This document shows, piece after piece, positions 56,815 through 64,000 of a DNA stretch of 64,000 nucleotides. The notes below the pieces were generated by a model. That model did not search any database and had not been told where the DNA came from. It worked only from the letters and a program-made list of their open reading frames with translations. The first letter of the stretch is position 1. The number at the start of each line of letters is the position of its first letter. Source of the stretch: Papilionanthe hookeriana x Papilionanthe teres (lineage: Eukaryota; Streptophyta; Magnoliopsida; Asparagales; Orchidaceae); NCBI GenBank assembly GCA_022702705.1, contig CM040434.1, positions 58,205,974-58,269,973 of the forward strand, written 5' to 3'. The position numbers and the translations under genes were made by a program.

Positions 56815-56875
<61 letters not shown>
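56815..56875. repeat. (TA)n microsatellite
   Basis: About 30 TA units just downstream, in plus orientation, of a short unique stretch next to the ELF4-like promoter. Confidence 0.97.
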
Positions 56876-56879
<4 letters not shown>

Positions 56880-56898
56880 GCGTGGAAGGACTTTGAGA

Positions 56899-56907
56899 AG
56901 ATATTTT
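56899..56907 (-). promoter_or_regulatory. Evening element (AAAATATCT) upstream of the ELF4-like gene
   Basis: AGATATTTT on the plus strand, so AAAATATCT in gene orientation, about 340 bp upstream of the predicted first exon end. The evening element is bound by CCA1/LHY/RVE MYB factors and gives dusk-phased expression, the pattern known for ELF4. Exact 9 of 9 match; in AT-rich DNA a chance hit cannot be excluded. Confidence 0.5.
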
Positions 56908-57337
56908 GTCTATTCTTTATGGATTGATATTCTTTTTAATTACTTTTGTTTGTTGATTATAGCAAAATATTTTATTACTTTACTGTTTTATTATAGATTT
57001 CTTGATACATATCTTAAATTTAAATTTTAATTAATTTAAAATTATTTTGAATTATTATTATTATTATTATTTTAATATTCTATTGAATCAATAATTGCAA
57101 TTCTCATCTTATAAATATGAATATATTCATCTAAAAAAAGTGGTAAACTCAAAATTTCATGAATAAAATTGTGATATGTGATTAGACGTCTCCACTACAT
57201 CGAAAACCCCGTGCTCGACTATTTGTCTGCTTAAAATATTAAAAACAATAAAAATCAAAATCTATCAATTTTTTATTCATCAATTTTATTCTATAAATAT
57301 ATCTAAACTTTAACATTTTGAATTACACTTATTTTAA

Positions 57338-57341
<4 letters not shown>

Positions 57342-57371
<30 letters not shown>
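57342..57371. repeat. (TA)n microsatellite
   Basis: About 15 TA units at the left border of a compositionally different island. Confidence 0.95.
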
Positions 57372-57374
<3 letters not shown>

Positions 57375-57884
57375 TGGTGGGCTCCGGACAGCTGAGGTTT
57401 CCGACCAAGCCTTCCCTTCTTGCAGCACGGGAATTAGTGTGGCCGCCCATGTGGCTCTAACTAGGCCACAGATTTAAAGTTCGCAACAGCGAGGTGGGCT
57501 ACACAATGATCCGATGATATTCTTTTGCATCCGTTTGACTTGATCTGTTCTTAGGGAATTTAAGATGACCGAATCTGCAGCCGTTGATACCATTCAATGA
57601 CGTCATTTACTGACGTGGAAGCTCCCAAACCGTTAAACCTGACCTATGAAAGTAAGGCGCTATCGTGCTCCGTAGTATACTGTACCTCGAGCTGTAATAA
57701 GCTCAAAGACCTGAGGGTTTTATTGTAAATTGATGGCTAGCAAAGGGCCGGACTAAAGTGGCCAATAAGAGAGCGCCACTAAGGATGCAGAGATTCTCTC
57801 TGTAGGGCCCGCTTCCGCCGTTTCGCAAACGCTGCGTAATGCGGACAAAAATAAAGAAGCGGACTCCGGTCGGTTTGGCTGTGT
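57372..57884. other. Island of balanced base composition between TA repeats
   Basis: 513 bp with near 50 percent G+C and many CpG, in sharp contrast to both sides. No ORF or RNA gene recognised. Contains TGACGTCA (57598-57605) and TGACGTGG (57611-57618), both ACGT-core bZIP-type sites, and a CCAAT word near 57760. Could be a remote promoter segment of the ELF4-like gene or an insertion; undecided. Confidence 0.5.
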
Positions 57885-57885
57885 T

Positions 57886-57895
57886 AATATATATC

Positions 57896-57958
<63 letters not shown>
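57886..57958. repeat. (TA)n microsatellite, imperfect
   Basis: TA run with a few C and A interruptions at the right border of the island. Confidence 0.95.
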
Positions 57959-57960
<2 letters not shown>

Positions 57961-59763
57961 ATGGCTAGTAACCTTATCCTATCTTTAAAAATATGGCTTA
58001 TAATCTTATTCTTAATTTTTTTTTTTTTGTGATTATGTATGTATTCTCTTTAGTTTTCTTTGTTTGTTTTTTGATGGATTTTATCAATTTGGTTATTTTA
58101 TATTTGAACTTTTTATTTATTTGTTCTTATACTATATTTGTTGAATAAAGCTGAATATGATCATAATTAAAAAAAAATTATTATTATGATAAATAATAAA
58201 TTTTAAATTAAACTATTAATCATATTATAACATTTTAATTGAGTTTAAATTTTTAGAAGATTTAGTAAAATTAAATTTAAATTAGAGAAAAAATAAATTT
58301 AAATTTAAATTCAGTGAATTTGAGTAAAAATAAATTTAAATTTTAACTTAAACTTATGACATTAGCACTGTAAATTATGATTTTTTAAGCACTTGTGAGG
58401 CCCAAAGTTTTTGAAAATAGTTAAAATAATTGATGAATTTTATTAAACTCTTTTCATCATTAATTATAATTTATCAAATTGGGCTGAGCAACAAAATATG
58501 TCATGATTTTTTCTATATTATTTTGAAATTTTTTTTATTATTATTTTTTTAATATTGATATTATTCAAGGGCTAGGGAGCTCATCATACTGCTCAGACCC
58601 AATCTCGTCCAAGTGTCAGAGTACGTGGTGATTCTGTCGAAAAAACACAAAACAAAGTTTACCCACCCAAAGTTTGACCATGTCCTTATAACGCACCACG
58701 TGGCTTTTCTTAAAACAGTTACGACAGCTCAGCAACATGGGCTCAGAATAGATGTTGGCGTGTAAAACAATGTATAATGCTTAAACTGTGAGTAATCTGA
58801 GAGATCTTTAAAATTCTAAAATTTTTCATCAATTTTTATTCTCATTTCCGTAAAATTCAAAAGAATGAAAGTCGAATGAGTAAAAACCTTTAGTTGGAAT
58901 CTTTTTTACCCTAAAAGTAAACAGAAAAGATGCAAGCAAGTCATTAATTAGGGTTATTCACATTCATAGCACACAAATCTTATGTCTGGCTTTTAAATAA
59001 TATATTTACATACATAATATCACATCAAACATTACTATCATTGTCTCTCTAAAAGTGAAATACATATTTCCATTCATAAATTTATGATTTCAACATTTTA
59101 TAAGTGAAAATACCACTTTGGCTTATCGTTCTGTACAAAGAAATTATGACAGTTCAGATCTCGATGAGATTCGGCTGTCTGAGAGATGAAGAATAATAAA
59201 GGACAAACCCATCAACCGAATACCTGGGGAACCCAGATGAATCCCAGATGAAGCTCAAAATTGACTGTTATAAGGACGAGTGTGGCGCGAGCCGAGTGGC
59301 TCGCCCAGTGCCAAGAGAAATGATCACCCAAACTTAAAATGTTGAGACAATTAAACTTGATGAAGGATCCAATCCCCGAGGTCCTATGACAGTATCAAGG
59401 ACGACCAATAGCCATACTCTAGGACCTCTTTGTTTAAGGGAAGTCTTTCTGTCAGATTATTGTGATTCACCATCGATCTGGTAACCTAACTTTGCTCTGC
59501 AGACATGATTCTTTGGTGGATACCATTATACCAACCAGATCAGTAAGGCTGAGCCCATAAGATAAGTCCTGTCAACCCCTGACCCATAGAAGAAAATCCA
59601 TTAGATCCAGCTGACTGACGATGCTCAGCGAAGTCCTACCAAGCTCAATTAGTTGAGCCAAAGAACAGTAAGGTCATGGGCCCACAAGAGCAAAAAACCA
59701 AGGAAAACTTGTACAGTCCCTACTTAAGAAGGGACATAAATATAATATCATATATAGCACCAC
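57959..59763. other. Intergenic; possible LTR remnant at about 59130-59763
   Basis: 57959-58560 is AT-rich with nothing recognised. 58570-58800 has higher complexity (CACGTGG near 58689) but no ORF. From about 59130 the sequence has the texture of an LTR and ends with a hairpin GTCCCT...AGGGAC (59716-59735) and a TATAAT/TATATAG stretch. Family not recognised. Confidence 0.35.
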
Positions 59764-60240
59764 TGTTGACTTCATTTTTGGTTACGTATGTTTTCTTCTC
59801 TAGATCCTAGGATCTAGCTGTATGACTTTCCTATGGACTATCCAAGATAACAAGTATTAGGACGTACACCAATTAAAAATTCAAATAATTTCTTGACTCT
59901 TTGTAGTCTCATATGTATGGTTTCAAATTCTCAACATTTAGTTGAGTCGATTGAAATTAACAAACTGAAAATCAATTCGGGTTTCTATAAGTATTGAGAA
60001 TGACTTAAACAGACATTATGGACTTTAGGGTTTTCATTATTTGAAGCACCACATACACATTCACACACACACAAACATTACAATTCACACAATACGGATA
60101 AATATCACATTCACACTACAATTCACATATGCACCATAATTGAAATTAAAATCAAATTTTCAAAATTCCTGCAAACCAAATTTGGATCTAACTAACCAAA
60201 ATTAAAGTCAAAATTTAAAAAGATGAAAACCCTTTTGACT
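59764..60240 (+). mobile_element. Divergent Tat-like LTR start
   Basis: TGTTGACTTCATTTTTGG matches the start of the solo Tat LTR (TGTTGACCTCACTTTTGG at 18416), and the following ATCCTAGGATCTAGCTGTATGACT parallels AGCCTAGGGTCTAGCCGTAGGACT. Similarity fades after about 200 bp. A related 3' piece may be at 63880-63960. Confidence 0.5.
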
Positions 60241-60599
60241 CGAATTTGAGACCCATCGATGTGTGCTGAGGGGAGCACTGCCGGCACCGTTCTACTAGAT
60301 ATCGGCCATAGCTCAGGCGAATGTCGATTGAGATTTTGCCCGTAGGGCGACTCTAATTGGATCGATGAATATTATTCGCCGTGTCGTGGGCAAAGCAGAC
60401 TTAAATTGGTCCAATCTTCGATAGACTTTTTTAAACGACTTCGGATGACAAAACGGACCACACGAGTGCGTTCGAGATGTCGATTTTATTCAGGGAGGAT
60501 ATCTACTTTATTATGATTTCGTACACAAGTGAATCACACACAAATTGATGCATTAAAATACAATAATAATAATAATAATAAAAAAATTGCTCAGTAAAC

Positions 60600-60760
60600 T
60601 CACACCTCGCTCACGACAGATGCCCCCCTCCTCACGCGAAACATACCTAGCCGCACCTCCCTGGCGCCGAACTCACTAACATCTCTGGGCCCGGCCTCCC
60701 TCTTGCCGGCATTTCGCCGCCGTTGGCAAGCTTCTCCACCACCGACCAGCCCCCCTATTG
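60600..60760. other. GC-rich CpG-rich patch, unassigned
   Basis: Sudden GC-rich stretch after a TAA repeat (60560-60590). A minus-strand ORF of 71 codons (60600-60815) covers it but matches nothing I know. A T-rich segment follows (60760-60955). Confidence 0.3.
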
Positions 60761-60956
60761 CGCTTCTTTCTCGTTTTTCTTTTTGATTTCTCTGTATTTT
60801 GGCTTGATCACTCATTTTTTAATTGTTTGCTCGACATTTTTGCTTCTTTCCTCGGTCTTCTTACTTGTTTACTTGATGCTTTTGGTTGTTTGCTCATTTT
60901 TTTCCTTTCTTGCTTTGTTACTCAATGGTTTTGCTTGTTTGCTCGGTTTCCTTCCA

Positions 60957-61200
60957 GATATTATCCCATCTCCAATTTCTTTGTCGCATCAAGCGCTGGA
61001 CTCGGCCAACACATTTTATTGTTAATTTTTGGTCTTGCATTTTTGCTTTGCCGTGGGATCAACTTCTGCCTTTATAAGTGGGAAGGTGATTCTGGAGGCT
61101 GCTTCTCTCACAGTTGTGGTGGTTGTCAACCTCACACTGTACACCTTTTGAGCAGTAAAAAGATGCCATGACTTCAGCTTCCTTGTCCCTTTCTTGTTTG
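60957..61200 (+). pseudogene. LIFEGUARD (BI-1/TMBIM family) pseudogene fragment
   Basis: LIFEGUARD proteins are seven-helix membrane proteins of the Bax-inhibitor-1 superfamily that restrain cell death. Two frames carry pieces: PISNFFVASSAGLGQHILLLI (from 60965) and FAVGSTSAFISGKVILEAAS through VVVVVNLTLYTF (61047-61148), then KRCHDFSFLVPFLFA. Between them the loop and one helix are missing and the frame shifts (about 61020-61045). A TGA at 61149-61151 replaces the conserved Trp of YTFWA. The segment is preceded by a T-rich stretch ending TTCCTTCCAG, like an intron end, so it looks like a partial genomic copy. No further exons recognised. Confidence 0.75.
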
Positions 61201-61665
61201 CCACAATCCAAAATTGTTACCCTTTTGTACTTTGTTGGAATGGATACTTGTGGTGCTATATCTTGCTGTGACAATCGGTTTCCGTGATACAGGAAGCTTT
61301 AGATCATTCATCATATATTACATTATGTTCGTCAGACTCATAAAAGTGTTGTTTTGTTCTGTTGTTACTGCAATCATTTATCTCTTGCATCAAGTTTATG
61401 AAACCTTCTTCAGAGCTGTTATATGGATGAAAATACAAAGGAAGCTGAGTGGCACGTATGTAATCTTTTTTTTAAGAGAATCAACTCATACATTCCTATT
61501 AAACCTGATATTGATGGCCTTTTTCTATTTTACTACTTAAACGTTGAGGCATTTATATACTTGTTGCACAGTCATTATGCTTATTTTACTGCACCAATCT
61601 TTCATATTACACTTTTTTTCTTTAATATTCTCGATTTGAATTCATAAAGAAGAATAATAGGTTTT
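61201..61665 (+). other. Unassigned; contains first member of a 65 bp duplication
   Basis: An open frame (61214-61540) matches nothing known. The stretch TTGGAATGGATACTTGTGGT... (about 61222-61287) recurs with about 75 percent identity at 61911-61976. Confidence 0.35.
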
Positions 61666-61894
61666 GGGGCATTTACAAACCTGCCACCCAATTATTATTT
61701 ATTTACATAACTAACACCTAATTCTCAATTATTACACACATACAACTTTACCCTATGCATAAAATGGTGTATTTCACTTTTTTTGTGGTATTTCTTTGGT
61801 GATATGAAAGATCTGGGTGGTATGCATATAAGTGTTAGATGCGTGAACACATAAGAATTATATGTTATGTATGTAAATGCTCCTAGTTTATTTC
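61666..61894. mobile_element. Foldback MITE, copy 2
   Basis: Begins GGGGCATTTACA and ends TGTAAATGCTCC, an 11-12 bp terminal inverted repeat. The interior follows copy 1 (ACATAACTAACACC, GTGTATTTCACTTTTT, GGGTGGTATGCATA). Confidence 0.65.
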
Positions 61895-62244
61895 ACTGCT
61901 AATTTTATGTATTTTATCGGAATGAATACTTATGGTGCTATGTCTTGCTATTACAATTGGTTTCCATGTTACAACTTTGATTGGAAATTCTAACACCTAA
62001 ATTTCATTTTTTACACGCACGCTACCTTACCCAGGCATGAAATCCGTTTCATTATATATGCAAGAATATATGTTATATGAAATTGAAGATTTAAGTGATT
62101 TCCATGTATGCAAATCTAAATCTAAGCACTGGAATAGTTAATGAATAAGAATACGAGGAGTGATCTTTGACAATTATGATGAGCTAATAGGATGTATGAT
62201 CAATGATTCCTAAAGTTAAGCATGTAATATAACACAAAGAGGAA

Positions 62245-62465
62245 GATTTGCATACACACCACATAGTTTTATTTATTTATAGATCCTAACATTTAAACTT
62301 CAGTCTTTTACATATGTGCATGAGAAGGTGTATTTCACTTTTAAAAGTAAAAATGGTGGTAGTTTTTTGTGAAATGAAAATTTTGGGTGGCATAAATATA
62401 AAAAATGGTAGAAGATTAAGTGTTGAACATGTAAATACATGGGAATGGGGTGGAGCTTTTACATT
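62245..62465. mobile_element. Foldback MITE, copy 3
   Basis: Same order of words: TTTGCATACACACCACAT, GGTGTATTTCACTTTTAAAAG, TTGGGTGGCATAAATATAAAA and ACATGTAAATACATGGGAATGG. Directly followed by copy 4. Confidence 0.6.
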
Positions 62466-62470
62466 CTTAT

Positions 62471-62727
62471 TTTGAAAATTTACAGTTGAGAAATTTACAT
62501 GTATCACCCAATTTTATATATTTTCATACCTAATACCTGAACTTCAATGTTTATTTATATGTCACTTTAACTGTGCATTAAAAAAAATTTTACTTCACTT
62601 TTTAAAAGCTAAAGCTGTGATATTTTTTATGCAAAGATTTGGATGGGATAGATTCAAAAAGTAAAAGTTTAAATGAGAAATATATAAACACATAGGAATT
62701 GAGTAGTGCGTATGCAAACCTTCTTAA
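62471..62727. mobile_element. Foldback MITE, copy 4
   Basis: AAATTTACATGTATCACCCA start, TTCACTTTTTAAAAGC core and ATATATAAACACATAGGAATTG end. Nearly abuts copy 3, suggesting insertion of one near the other or a local duplication. Confidence 0.6.
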
Positions 62728-63640
62728 TTGTCTTATAAGCTTTCTTTGATACCAATTGTGGAGATGCTCAGATTTAAGTAGAAATATGCATAATGTCGTG
62801 GTTTATATGGATCATCGAGTTGGTTTATAAGTGGGACGTGTTAAGGACAAAGGGCGATGATGCAGAAAGTATCTGTTGCTAAATGAAAGGAATGATAAAA
62901 TAGTACTATATCTTTTGACCCGATGACCTCATAAAGGTGCATGATTGATACTGTTGTTCGCCAACATTTTGTGAGAAGTTTCCATTGCTTTCTTAGCCCT
63001 GCAATTTGAATAACTTGTGAGCTGTTAGATTTATAAAATTTATAAATAATATTAAAACAAAATTTTTTTTGTAGTGCTAAAAATCGTTTTGGTTGCTAAT
63101 GTTTGTGGTAAAAAAGGGTTAATCTTAATTTACTTATATGTATGACAAATTGAGGCTTTTTGGAGTTACCTTTTGTATGTCCACTTGTTAGTCACCTTGG
63201 TTGGGCTAAGAGGTCTCCCCTCCTTTGATTGTCTTGCTGGTAGTTTCCGTCCAATGTTAGACTTTATTCACACAGATGCTGAAGGTTGCCTACAGAAGTC
63301 CCTTAGAAAGAATTATCTGGGCCAAATGTCCTGAAGCTTAGCCCATCTCTAACTCAATAATAATTATATCCAGTTCCAAACTTCATATATCTACTATCTA
63401 TTTTCACAAAAAACGTGCTTGATTATATTTAAATATGTTTCATATTCAAGTTTCAAAATATACTATGTTTGTTTAATTTTTATAAATATACACATGAAAT
63501 ATATAATTGCAAATTTTTTTTTGTGTGCTATCACTTCATTTCTGTACTGTGCTTGATTGAGTATGTTTTATTTATATATTATCCTTCTGCTATTTACTAT
63601 ATTTTTAACATGTGAAAAAAATCCCTAGGATAGTGAACAT
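62728..63640. other. Intergenic, nothing recognised
   Basis: AT-rich with a moderately complex stretch at 63180-63350. No ORF over 60 codons and no RNA gene or repeat that I can support. Confidence 0.4.
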
Positions 63641-63789
63641 AGGACACATGCATAGGATGCAAAACTTTAAATGTATAATTATTTTCTTAAAAGGCCTCTA
63701 AGTAGGGGACATAGGAATGTATTTAGGCAGAAATACTATGATAAACAACCAATATAATAACTTAGCAAAACATCCAACTTTCTTAAAAC

Positions 63790-64000
63790 CCCGAAACAAT
63801 AACTCGTTGGTCAAATAACAACAAACATAATAACAATAATCATTACCTCAAGTGCACCTCTAAAATCATAGTAATATAACAAAGAAACTTAGGATAGGTC
63901 ATTGTAGTCATGGTTTGTCTCTCCCCTCTCTCTTCTCAGAACGAGGCAATGACATGATCGACCAGTGGTCAACCTTCGAACGACGATCAAGAGCACAACA
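63790..64000 (+). mobile_element. Possible divergent Tat-like LTR segment at the window end
   Basis: AAACTTAGGATAGGTCATTGTAGTCATGGTTTGTC resembles AACCTAGGATAGGCCTCCTGAGGCATGGTTTATT found in three Tat LTRs (near 23190, 30070 and 48795), preceded by similar AACAACAATAA words. Cut by the window end. Confidence 0.35.

Overview
The window is nuclear DNA of a flowering plant. It is AT-rich and packed with nested LTR retrotransposons, with one clear single-copy plant gene (an ELF4-like circadian gene) near the right end. The ELF4-like protein and the Tat/Ogre and Athila type Ty3 elements fix it as an angiosperm. I cannot name the species. One assembly gap (N) lies at 2150-2647.

Left two thirds (1-52530) is a retrotransposon nest. 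From left to right: the 3' part of a Tat-like element (1-8104), inserted in the 5' LTR of an Athila-like element B (8105-16435; gag and protease remnants, no reverse transcriptase). B lies inside a reverse-strand Athila-like element C (16436-18268), which has no coding region. C's LTR is joined head-to-head to a forward LTR, forming a palindrome of about 590 bp per arm around 18285. A 7.0 kb solo Tat LTR (18416-25462, target duplication ACTGG) interrupts its right arm. Next comes a 25 kb Ogre/Tat-like element (26046-51116) with two 6.4-6.7 kb LTRs and an internal region coding for ORF1, Gag, protease, RT-RNase H, a second (archaeal-type) RNase H and integrase. All are damaged by stops and frameshifts. 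An Athila-like LTR (51117-52530) closes the nest.

The most notable observation is a further gene-like region between integrase and the 3' LTR of the 25 kb element (41682-43058). Its second half is clearly an AlkB-homologue 2-oxoglutarate/Fe(II) dioxygenase domain of the plant ALKBH9/ALKBH10 (m6A RNA demethylase) type. The LTRs of the family share a CT-rich leader ending in a splice-donor-like site. Good acceptor-like sites lie just before ORF1 and just before the AlkB-containing ORF, so spliced subgenomic mRNAs are plausible. Host m6A demethylation is known to favour mobility of a plant LTR element (ALKBH9B and Onsen in Arabidopsis), so capture of an m6A eraser by a retrotransposon makes biological sense. 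This copy is decayed.

Right part (52531-64000): a Copia remnant with RNase H and LTR; a foldback MITE family (four copies); the minus-strand ELF4-like gene with a likely 5'UTR intron and an evening element upstream; a non-AT-rich island between TA microsatellites; a LIFEGUARD (BI-1 family) pseudogene fragment; and divergent pieces resembling the Tat LTR.
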